NCBI GenBank assembly: GCA_020861055.1
Contig: JAJBTD010000078.1
Location: 1 to 7,486 of the forward strand
Source: Clostridiales bacterium
GTDB lineage: Bacteria > Bacillota > Clostridia > Oscillospirales > Oscillospiraceae
Direction of reading: 5' to 3'
Length of the DNA stretch: 7,486 nt
Below the pieces are notes generated by a model. It had not been told where the DNA came from. It worked only from the letters and a program-made list of their open reading frames with translations, and did not search any database. Below are positions 1 through 5,824 of this stretch, piece by piece. Position numbers and translations under genes: made by a program. The stretch's first letter is position 1, and every line of letters starts with the position of its first letter.

Positions 1-609
1 GCCATGCGGGATTTGGAGATACGGGGGGCGGGCAACCTCCTGGGAGCGGAGCAGGCCGGTTTTATGATGTCGGTGGGCTACGATATGTACCTCAAGCTGC
101 TGGAGGAGGCCGTTCTGGAGGAGCGGGGGGAGAACTCCACCCGCACGGAGGAGGTCACTGCCGACCTCACCGTCTCCGCCAACATTCCGGAATCCTACAT
201 TTCCTCCACCGAGGAGCGGATGGACTTCTACCGCCGCATCGCCCGCATCCGCACGGAGGGGGACGCCGACGACATGGTGGATGAGCTCATCGACCGCTAC
301 GGCGAGCCGCCCAGGGCGGTGAACAACCTGATCTCTGTGGCCCTGCTCCGGGCCGCCGCCTCTGAGGTGGGCTTTACCGACGTGAGCCAGAAGGGAAACG
401 TGGTCAATTTTACGCTCCGGGAGGCAGACCTCCAGGGTGTGGCCCGGCTGTGCGCCATCCCCATCTTCAAGGGGAGACTGCTGTTCTCTCCGGGAGAGCG
501 GATCGTCCTCTCTCTGCGGCTGCGGCCAGAGGAGAACGCCCTGGCCTGGTCTCAGCGACTGGTGAAAGAGTACGCCAATGTGCGGGAGATGGATCGCCCA
601 ACTGCGTGA
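1..609 (+). CDS. mfd: Transcription-repair coupling factor Mfd, C-terminal part (5' end outside window)
   Basis: This is the last 202 residues of Mfd, the ATP-driven DNA translocase that removes stalled RNA polymerase from DNA lesions and recruits the UvrABC excision repair machinery. The frame is open from base 1, so the internal ATG at base 4 is not the start. The opening stretch MRDLEIRGAGNLLGAEQAG is the signature that follows the last helicase motifs in Mfd and RecG, and VGYDMYLKLLEEAV is typical of Mfd just after it. The block from PESYISSTEERMDFYRRIA to IDRYGEPPRAVNNLI is the C-terminal regulatory (TRCF) domain, which in known Mfd proteins masks the UvrA-binding surface. Full-length family members are about 1,150 residues, so only roughly the last sixth is here. 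The C terminus looks complete. The gene is probably unrelated in function to the downstream operon and is separated from it by a terminator and a convergent gene. Confidence 0.97.
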   Translation, partial: AMRDLEIRGAGNLLGAEQAGFMMSVGYDMYLKLLEEAVLEERGENSTRTEEVTADLTVSANIPESYISSTEERMDFYRRIARIRTEGDADDMVDELIDRYGEPPRAVNNLISVALLRAAASEVGFTDVSQKGNVVNFTLREADLQGVARLCAIPIFKGRLLFSPGERIVLSLRLRPEENALAWSQRLVKEYANVREMDRPTA

Positions 610-610
610 C

Positions 611-656
611 AAAACGCCGCCGTCCGGGGGCAGAGCCTTTCGGACGGCGGCGTTTT
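611..656. terminator. Bidirectional intrinsic terminator between converging genes
   Basis: A perfect 16-bp inverted repeat pairs AAAACGCCGCCGTCCG (611-626) with CGGACGGCGGCGTTTT (641-656) around a 14-nt loop. The stem is very GC-rich, with A4 on one side and T4 on the other, so it reads as a hairpin plus short U-tract on either strand. It starts one base after the mfd stop codon. It also lies 77 bases beyond the stop of the leftward regulator gene, so one element can serve both converging transcripts. The T tract is short, so termination strength is not certain. Confidence 0.88.
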
Positions 657-733
657 CCCATCTGGGAGCATAGATATCTGTGCGGTTCGGAGCGCCTGAT
701 TTTCGGTGTAAGATCCTCATGGGGCGCTGCGGG

Positions 734-1369
734 CTATTCTTCGCCCTCCTCGATATAGCTGTAGAGGGTATATTTGGAAATTCCAAAGAACTGGCTGATC
801 TTCGCCCCGGACTTGGTGATGAGCAGCGCTCCGGAGTTGTTCAGAAAACGGATGGCTTTTACCTTGTCTTCCTTGGTCATCAGGGGAACCGGCTTGCCCA
901 CCAGGGCCACAGATTGCTGAATGAGGCTGTCCAGCAGCTCATTGACATTGGTGGCGGGCTTGTCCGCCGGGGGCTGCTGTCCGACATCTTGGGAGGTCAT
1001 AGAGTGAATCACATTTTCTGCCGCCATGAGTACAGTGACATCGGTATTCAGGGAGAGAATATAGTCCAGCTGATCGTCCGCGCCCCAGATGTAAAGGGTG
1101 CTGGATTTCAACACCTTGCCGTCGGCTGTTCGGGTGGTGAAGCCCAACTTGTCCGGAAGCTGGGAGCGGGTCTTTTTCCGGGCGGCAATGCCGACAGGGG
1201 AGGGGCCGTCCCCGGCAGAGCGGTGGGTAATGTGTCCATTTTCGATGTAGGCTACCACAGGATCACTTTCCCGGTCAGTCAGATCGTGGATGACCACCTC
1301 GGTATTGGGACCACATTGGGCGGCCAATCCGTGGGCGATCTGTTTGAGAAGTTCCAGCTGAGAAGCCAT
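734..1369 (-). CDS. YheO/DauR-family transcriptional regulator (PAS-like plus helix-turn-helix)
   Basis: This 211-residue protein has the two-part layout of the YheO/DauR family. The N-terminal PAS-like YheO domain (about residues 5-115, with GPNTEVVIHDLTD and YIENGHIT) would bind a small ligand. The C-terminal HTH_22 domain (about residues 165-205, with KVKAIRFLNNSGALLITKSG and FFGISKYTLYSYIEE) would bind DNA. The first Met (1378) has no spaced ribosome binding site. The Met at 1369 has AAGAAG about 9 nt upstream and is preferred, weakly; the two starts differ by three residues. DauR in Pseudomonas represses D-arginine catabolism, and family members commonly sit beside amino-acid or nucleobase catabolic genes. 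Here the gene is divergent from ssnA and shares its promoter region, so it most likely controls the rightward operon and perhaps itself. The ligand cannot be read from the sequence; a purine or hydantoin-type intermediate is a guess from context. Confidence 0.93.
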   Translation of the reverse strand: MASQLELLKQIAHGLAAQCGPNTEVVIHDLTDRESDPVVAYIENGHITHRSAGDGPSPVGIAARKKTRSQLPDKLGFTTRTADGKVLKSSTLYIWGADDQLDYILSLNTDVTVLMAAENVIHSMTSQDVGQQPPADKPATNVNELLDSLIQQSVALVGKPVPLMTKEDKVKAIRFLNNSGALLITKSGAKISQFFGISKYTLYSYIEEGEE

Positions 1370-1429
1370 GAGATGCATCTTCTTTCTGCATAAGGCGTGT
1401 ATATGACGCAGACTGATTTTCTGTCATCT

Positions 1430-1457
1430 ATTCTAACAGATTTTCAGGAAATTGCAA
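1430..1457 (-). promoter_or_regulatory. Predicted leftward promoter of the YheO/DauR-type regulator
   Basis: Read on the minus strand, a -35 TTGCAA (1457 to 1452) is followed after 16 bp by a -10 TAGAAT (1435 to 1430). TGT directly before the -10 makes an extended -10 element. Transcription would start near 1423 and give a leader of roughly 45-55 nt before the regulator's ATG. The -35 sits within an 8-bp palindrome, ATTGCAAT (1451-1458). The assignment is by consensus match only. Confidence 0.6.
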
Positions 1458-1486
1458 TGCGAAATGGGGACTCGGTTATTTTCCCT

Positions 1487-1507
1487 CCGGCAGTTGCAAA
1501 CTGCCGG
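1487..1507. promoter_or_regulatory. Palindromic operator candidate over the ssnA promoter -35
   Basis: A perfect dyad has 9-bp arms, CCGGCAGTT (1487-1495) and AACTGCCGG (1499-1507), around the centre GCA. It fully covers the -35 hexamer TTGCAA (1494-1499) of the rightward promoter. That size and placement fit a dimeric regulator that would block RNA polymerase. The divergent YheO/DauR-type protein is the obvious candidate. The arms lack a following T-tract and sit upstream of the predicted transcription start, so this is not a terminator. Confidence 0.7.
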
Positions 1508-1522
1508 GAATCATGCTAGAAT
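1494..1522 (+). promoter_or_regulatory. Predicted sigma-A promoter of the ssnA operon
   Basis: A -35 TTGCAA (1494-1499), a 17-bp spacer and a -10 TAGAAT (1517-1522) lie ahead of ssnA, with TGC immediately before the -10 giving an extended -10. Transcription should begin near 1529, leaving a leader of about 26 nt before the preferred ssnA start at 1555. This is the only convincing promoter seen for the rightward genes, so all of them are probably transcribed from it. Its -35 lies inside the palindrome at 1487-1507. Confidence 0.72.
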
Positions 1523-1540
1523 AGGAAAAAGCTTTTATGA

Positions 1541-1548
1541 AAGGGGAG
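1541..1548 (+). promoter_or_regulatory. Ribosome binding site that fixes the ssnA start
   Basis: AAGGGGAG ends 6 nt before the ATG at 1555, a near-ideal Shine-Dalgarno position. The alternative in-frame ATG at 1537 lies upstream of this site. It would leave a leader of only about 8 nt from the predicted transcription start and has no ribosome binding site of its own. The site therefore selects 1555. Confidence 0.85.
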
Positions 1549-1554
1549 ATAGGG

Positions 1555-2886
1555 ATGCTGTTAGTGGGAAATGGACGGGTGATCACCCGTGACCCGGACT
1601 GTCCATGGCTGGAGCTAGGGGGCGTGGCTGTGGAGAACGGCAGAATACGGGAGACCGGCCCCTGGCCCGATCTTCGGGACCGTTACCCGGACGCGGAGGT
1701 GCTGGACGCCCACGGAGGGGTCATTATGCCGGGGCTGATCAACACCCACGAGCATATCTACTCCGCCATGGCCCGCGGCCTTGCGGTCAGAGGCTATCAC
1801 CCCAGAGGGTTTCTGGACATCCTGGAGGGGATGTGGTGGAACATCGACCGCCATCTGACTCTGGAGCAGACCCGGCTCTCCGCTATGACTACCCTGATCG
1901 ACTGCGTAAAAAACGGCGTCACCACCGTCTTTGACCACCACGCCAGCTTCTTCTGTATCCCGGACAGCCTCTCCGCCATCGAGGAGGCGGCGCAGGCGGT
2001 GGGCATTCGCCGCTGCCTCTGCTATGAGGTCTCCGACCGGGACGGGAGGGAGAAAGCTCAGGAGGCGGTGCTGGAAAATGAACGGTTCATCCGCTATGCC
2101 CGGCAGGACGAGACGGGGATGGTGGCCGCTATGATGGGCCTCCACGCCTCCTTCACCCTTTCAGACGAGACGCTGGCTTTCGCCGCTGCTCACCGGCCGG
2201 AGGGAGTGGGATATCACATCCATGTGGCCGAGGGGGCCTACGATTTAGAACACTGTCAAAAAAACTACGGCAAACGGCTGGTGGAGCGGCTTCATGACAT
2301 GGATATCCTTGGGCCCAAGACTCTGGCCGCCCACTGTATCTATATCAATGAGGACGAGATGGAGCTGCTCCGGGAGACGGATACCATGGTGGTACACAAC
2401 CCGGAGTCCAATATGGGCAACGCCTGCGGCTGCCCCCCCACTATGGAGCTTTGCCATCGGGGGGTGCTGACAGGGCTGGGGACCGACGGCTATACTCACG
2501 ATATGCTGGAGAGCTACAAGGTGGCCAATATCCTCCACAAGCACCATTTGAAGGACCCCAACGCCGCCTGGGGAGAGGTGCCGGAAATGCTGTTTGACGG
2601 CAACCCCCAAATTGCGGGACGGTATTTCGACACCCCTCTGGGGGCGTTGAAGCCCGGCTATGGGGCGGACATCATCGTCACCGACTACATCCCCAACACC
2701 CCCATGGACGGAAGCAACTGCAACAGCCACATCCTGTTCGGCATGACCGGGCGGAGCGTGATTCACACGGTCTGCGCCGGGAGGGTGCTCATGCGGGACC
2801 GGGAGTTGACCTTCTGCGACGAGGAGGCGGTCAACGCCCAGGTTCGGGCGTCCGCCAGAGAGCTGTGGGACAGCATCAACGGATAG
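1555..2886 (+). CDS. ssnA: SsnA-type amidohydrolase
   Basis: This 443-residue protein belongs to the metal-dependent amidohydrolase superfamily, in the chlorohydrolase/guanine-deaminase-like group. It matches the SsnA type in length (E. coli SsnA is about 442 residues), in order of motifs, and in signatures such as WWNIDRHL, FDHHASF and HNPESNMGN. Visible metal and catalytic residues are H65 and H67 (NTHEH), H223 and E226 (HIHVAE), H260 (AAHC) and D311 (GTDGY). The composite domain at both ends (LLVGNGRVIT and the C-terminal GYGADIIVTDY) is typical of the superfamily. SsnA is a recurrent neighbour of selenium-dependent molybdenum hydroxylases and is part of the gut bacterial uric-acid/purine degradation clusters. 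Its exact substrate is not firmly settled; hydrolysis of a purine-derived ring or amidine is the reasonable expectation. It is the first gene of the operon, 22 bases before hydA. Cytosolic; no signal peptide is seen. The start at 1555 is chosen for its ribosome binding site; 1537 would add six residues. Confidence 0.93.
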   Translation: MLLVGNGRVITRDPDCPWLELGGVAVENGRIRETGPWPDLRDRYPDAEVLDAHGGVIMPGLINTHEHIYSAMARGLAVRGYHPRGFLDILEGMWWNIDRHLTLEQTRLSAMTTLIDCVKNGVTTVFDHHASFFCIPDSLSAIEEAAQAVGIRRCLCYEVSDRDGREKAQEAVLENERFIRYARQDETGMVAAMMGLHASFTLSDETLAFAAAHRPEGVGYHIHVAEGAYDLEHCQKNYGKRLVERLHDMDILGPKTLAAHCIYINEDEMELLRETDTMVVHNPESNMGNACGCPPTMELCHRGVLTGLGTDGYTHDMLESYKVANILHKHHLKDPNAAWGEVPEMLFDGNPQIAGRYFDTPLGALKPGYGADIIVTDYIPNTPMDGSNCNSHILFGMTGRSVIHTVCAGRVLMRDRELTFCDEEAVNAQVRASARELWDSING

Positions 2887-2908
2887 ACGACAGAGAGGGG
2901 GAACGGTT

Positions 2909-4276
2909 ATGAAAACACTCATCAAGGGCGGCACTCTGGTCACAGAGGAGAGCGCCCGGGTGCAGGACCTCCTGCTGGAGAACGGCAGGGTGGCCCAGGT
3001 AGGGGAGAATCTCTCCGACCCGGAGGCGGAGGTGATAGACGCCGCCGGACGGCTGGTGTTCCCCGGCTTTATTGACGCCCACACCCATATGGATCTGCCC
3101 GTCTGCGGCACGGTGACGGCGGACGACTTTGCCTCCGGCACTGCTGCCGCCATTCTGGGGGGCACCACCTGTCTGGTGGACTTCGCCACCCAGGAGGCGG
3201 GGGAGACATTGGCCCAGGGGCTTGCCAACTGGCACGAAAAGGCAGACAGCAGAAGCAGCTGCGACTACGCCTTTCACATGGCTATCTCCCAGTGGAGGCC
3301 GGATGTCCGGGAGGAGCTGCCCGATATGATACGGGAGGGGGTCACCTCCTTCAAAGTCTATCTGACTTACGGCAATATGGTCAGCGACCGGGAGCTGTAC
3401 GAGGTGCTGCTGGCCCTCAAGCCCCTGGGGGGCATCGTGGGCGTCCACTGCGAAAACGATGGCATTATCCAGGCTACCGCCGCCCGGCTGAAGGAGCAGG
3501 GCGTCACCGGCCCGGAGGGGCATCCCCTCTCCCGCCCGGACGAGGCGGAGGCGGAGGCCATCCACCGCCTGCTGACGGTGGCTAGGCTGGTGGACGTGCC
3601 GGTGGTGGTGGTCCACCTCTCCACCGAGAAGGGGCTGGAGGAAATTCGCCGGGCCAGAGCTATGGGGCAAAAGGTCTATGTCGAGACCTGTCCCCAATAT
3701 CTGTTCCTGGACGACAGCCTATACGCGCAGCCCGACTTCCGGGGGGCCAGATATGTCTGCTCCCCGCCTCTGCGGAAGAAACAGGATCAGGCGGCCTTGT
3801 GGGAGGCTTTGGCAAAGGGAGAGATCGACACGGTCTCCACCGACCACTGCTCCTTCACCCTGGCCCAGAAGGACGCCGGGCGGGGAGACTTCTCCCAAAT
3901 CCCCGGCGGGATGCCTGGCGTAGAGGAGCGGGTGTCGCTGATGTATACCTACGGCGTGGAGACGGGGCGGCTGCCCCTGACCGAGCTGGTGAGGCGGCTG
4001 TCTGCCAATCCTGCAAAGCTCTATGGGATGTACCCCCGGAAGGGGGCGCTGCTCCCCGGGAGTGACGCCGACGTGGTGATCTGGGACCCGGACGTGGAGA
4101 CGGTGATTCACCGGGAGAACCGGCACTCCGCCTGTGACTACGCCCCCTACGAGGGCTGGCGGATCAGGGGCAGAGCGGAGACGGTGATGCTCAGAGGAGA
4201 AAAAGTCGTGGAGGACGGCGAACTCCGCCGTCCCGGCACGGGAATCTATATTGCGAGAGAGGCGAGCAGTCTATGA
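2909..4276 (+). CDS. hydA: Dihydropyrimidinase / D-hydantoinase-type cyclic amidohydrolase
   Basis: This 455-residue enzyme is of the dihydropyrimidinase/hydantoinase family, which hydrolytically opens cyclic ureides such as dihydrouracil, hydantoins or related purine breakdown rings. All binuclear-metal ligands are present: H58 and H60 (DAHTHMD), K149 as the expected carboxylated lysine (SFKVYLTY), H180 (VHCEN), H236 (VVHLST) and D312 (STDHC). Y154 matches the substrate-contacting tyrosine of the family. The IPGGMPGVEER segment near residues 331-341 is also characteristic. The length is normal. A strong GAGAGGGGG site precedes the ATG. It follows ssnA by 22 nt, and its stop overlaps the next start in ATGA. 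Substrate cannot be told from sequence. Pairing with ssnA suggests a ring intermediate of anaerobic purine degradation, as in gut clusters where the equivalent gene is called hyuA. Allantoinase is less likely, because the SFKVYLTY and IPGGMPG signatures favour hydantoinase. Confidence 0.94.
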   Translation: MKTLIKGGTLVTEESARVQDLLLENGRVAQVGENLSDPEAEVIDAAGRLVFPGFIDAHTHMDLPVCGTVTADDFASGTAAAILGGTTCLVDFATQEAGETLAQGLANWHEKADSRSSCDYAFHMAISQWRPDVREELPDMIREGVTSFKVYLTYGNMVSDRELYEVLLALKPLGGIVGVHCENDGIIQATAARLKEQGVTGPEGHPLSRPDEAEAEAIHRLLTVARLVDVPVVVVHLSTEKGLEEIRRARAMGQKVYVETCPQYLFLDDSLYAQPDFRGARYVCSPPLRKKQDQAALWEALAKGEIDTVSTDHCSFTLAQKDAGRGDFSQIPGGMPGVEERVSLMYTYGVETGRLPLTELVRRLSANPAKLYGMYPRKGALLPGSDADVVIWDPDVETVIHRENRHSACDYAPYEGWRIRGRAETVMLRGEKVVEDGELRRPGTGIYIAREASSL

Positions 4277-5301
4277 AATGTATCAAGACTACCGAGGCAG
4301 TGGGACACGTCCTCTGCCATGACATTACCCAGATTATCCCCGGCGTGACCAAGGGGGCGGTGTTCACCAAGGGCCATGTGGTCCGGGAGGAGGACATCCC
4401 CGTTCTGCTGTCCGTGGGCAAGGAGTCCCTTTACGTCTGGGAGAAGCAGGAGGGGATGCTCCACGAGAACGAGGCGGCGGATATCCTCCGGGAGATCTGT
4501 CAGGGGGCGAATATGCACCCTTCCGGGGTAAAAGAGGGAAAAATCGAGCTGATCGCCGACTGCGACGGTCTGTTCCGGGTGAACCGGGCGGGGCTTCGGG
4601 CGTTGAACAGCCTGGGAGAGATGATGATCGCCTGCCGCCACAGCAATTTTCCGGTGAAGAAGGGGGATAAGCTGGCGGGCACCCGCATTATTCCCCTGGT
4701 CATCGAGGGGGAGAAGATGGAGCGAGCCAGAGAGGCCGCAGGCCCTGACCCCCTGTTCCAGGTCTTGCCCTATCAGAAGCGCCGGGCGGGCATCGTCACC
4801 ACCGGCAGCGAGGTCTACTATGGCCGCATCCAGGACCAGTTTACCCCGGTGCTGGAGGCCAAGCTGAAGGAATTTCCCGTGGACATCGTGGGCCACGAAA
4901 TTACCAACGACGACGCGGCTATGACCACCGCCGCCATCGAAAAGCTACTGGGGCAGGGGGCCGACCTGATCCTCTGCACCGGAGGCATGAGCGTGGACCC
5001 GGACGACCGGACGCCCCTGGCCATCCGCAACACCGGGGCGGAGATCGTCAGCTATGGCTCTCCGGTGCTGCCCGGAGCCATGTTCCTGCTCAGCTACCTG
5101 GGGGAGCAGCGCATCCCCATTTTGGGACTCCCCGGCTGCGTCATGTATTCCAAGCGCACTATTTTCGACCTGGTGCTGCCCCGCGTTATGGCGGGGGTGG
5201 AGATTACCAGGGAGGATTTGGACGGTCTGGGAGAGGGGGGCTTCTGCCTGAACTGCCCGGTCTGCACCTTCCCCAACTGCGGCTTTGGAAAGGGACATTA
5301 G
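4273..5301 (+). CDS. MoeA-like molybdopterin-binding protein with C-terminal cysteine cluster
   Basis: This 342-residue protein contains a MoaB/MogA/MoeA-type molybdopterin-binding fold in its second half (about residues 170-305). Supporting segments are GIVTTGSEVYYGRIQD, the pterin-binding loop LCTGGMSVDPDDRTP (residues 234-248), SPVLPGAMF and ILGLPGCVMY. The first half (VGHVLCHDITQIIPG to about residue 150) resembles the reduced N-terminal region of MoeA-like proteins found with molybdenum hydroxylases. It is shorter than true MoeA (about 400 residues), so it is not a standard molybdotransferase. The tail carries C325, C328, C331 and C336 in a CxxCxxCxxxxC pattern followed by GFGKG, which could bind Zn or an Fe-S cluster or carry sulfur/selenium. 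Its ATG overlaps the hydA stop (ATGA, 4273-4276), implying translational coupling. A GAGAGG site lies about 10 nt upstream. Its likely role is late cofactor handling or insertion for a partner hydroxylase; this is inferred from family and context. Confidence 0.85.
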   Translation: MKCIKTTEAVGHVLCHDITQIIPGVTKGAVFTKGHVVREEDIPVLLSVGKESLYVWEKQEGMLHENEAADILREICQGANMHPSGVKEGKIELIADCDGLFRVNRAGLRALNSLGEMMIACRHSNFPVKKGDKLAGTRIIPLVIEGEKMERAREAAGPDPLFQVLPYQKRRAGIVTTGSEVYYGRIQDQFTPVLEAKLKEFPVDIVGHEITNDDAAMTTAAIEKLLGQGADLILCTGGMSVDPDDRTPLAIRNTGAEIVSYGSPVLPGAMFLLSYLGEQRIPILGLPGCVMYSKRTIFDLVLPRVMAGVEITREDLDGLGEGGFCLNCPVCTFPNCGFGKGH

Positions 5302-5310
5302 GGAGAAATG

Positions 5311-5796
5311 ATGAGTGAGTTGTCTCATGTAGACCGGAGGGGCCAGGCGTCCATGGTGGACGTAGGCGGCAAGGCGGAGACCCTCCGCATCGCCGAGGCC
5401 GTGGGCCGGATGCAAGTGAACGAGAACATCTTCCGGGCCATCGAGACGAATACTAGCAAAAAGGGAGACGTGCTGGCGGCGGCCCGGATCGCAGGCATCC
5501 AGGGCGCTAAGCACACCTGGGAGCTGATCCCCCTGTGTCATACCCTGAATCTGGCTCAGGTGACAGTGGACTTCTCTCTGCTTTCGGAGACGCTGGAGGT
5601 GGAGTGCATCTGCCGGGTGAAATGCGTGGGCAAGACCGGGGCGGAGATGGAGGCCCTCACCGGGGTCAGCACCGCTCTGCTCACGGTCTACGATATGTGC
5701 AAGGCGCTGGGCCAGGACATGACCATTGGCCCCATTTTCCTCCGGGACAAGGACGGGGGCAAGACGGGACACTATCGCCGGGAGGGACAGGATTGA
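5311..5796 (+). CDS. moaC: Cyclic pyranopterin monophosphate synthase MoaC
   Basis: MoaC converts the MoaA product, 3',8-cyclo-dihydro-GTP, into cyclic pyranopterin monophosphate, the first stable intermediate of molybdenum cofactor synthesis. The family signatures KKGDVLAAARIAGIQGAKHT, ELIPLCHTL and GKTGAEMEALTGVS are all clear. With the start at 5311 the protein is 161 residues. Its conserved residues then fall at the same numbers as in E. coli MoaC: K51, H77, E112, E114, D128 and K131. That match, and the 5-nt spacing from AGGGAG (2 nt for the adjacent ATG at 5308), support 5311 over 5308. It begins 9 nt after the previous stop and is followed by moaA after 28 nt. No key residue is missing. 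Confidence 0.97.
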   Translation: MSELSHVDRRGQASMVDVGGKAETLRIAEAVGRMQVNENIFRAIETNTSKKGDVLAAARIAGIQGAKHTWELIPLCHTLNLAQVTVDFSLLSETLEVECICRVKCVGKTGAEMEALTGVSTALLTVYDMCKALGQDMTIGPIFLRDKDGGKTGHYRREGQD

Positions 5797-5824
5797 GACG
5801 GCAAAACAGACAGGCGGATACGGC

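Noticed and set aside
607..656. UGA followed by a strong hairpin, as in a bacterial SECIS element, at the end of mfd
   Set aside because: Mfd is not a selenoprotein, its C terminus is complete at this stop, and the hairpin has the flanking A/T runs of a terminator.
657..733. Possible small gene or RNA between the terminator and the regulator
   Set aside because: No supported start, ribosome binding site or conserved structure was seen in these 77 bases.
680..1393. Long open frame on the plus strand, 237 codons
   Set aside because: It is antisense to the YheO/DauR-type gene, which has clear domains on the minus strand. The plus-strand product has no recognisable motif.
1379..1536. Molybdenum cofactor riboswitch or other leader RNA ahead of the operon
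   Set aside because: The predicted leader before ssnA is only about 26 nt, too short for a riboswitch. The one strong dyad lies upstream of the transcription start and looks like an operator.
1537..1554. Upstream ssnA start at 1537
   Set aside because: It lies upstream of the good Shine-Dalgarno sequence and almost at the predicted transcription start; the start at 1555 also matches the usual SsnA length.
2245..3697. Overlapping long minus-strand open frames opposite ssnA and hydA
   Set aside because: They are GC-driven shadows. The plus-strand genes carry complete catalytic motifs in this stretch, while the minus-strand translations are low-complexity and match no family I recognise.
5726..5824. 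N-terminal extension of moaA starting at 5726
   Set aside because: It overlaps moaC in another frame, adds 33 residues with no family match, and 5825 gives the canonical MoaA start with a plausible ribosome binding site.
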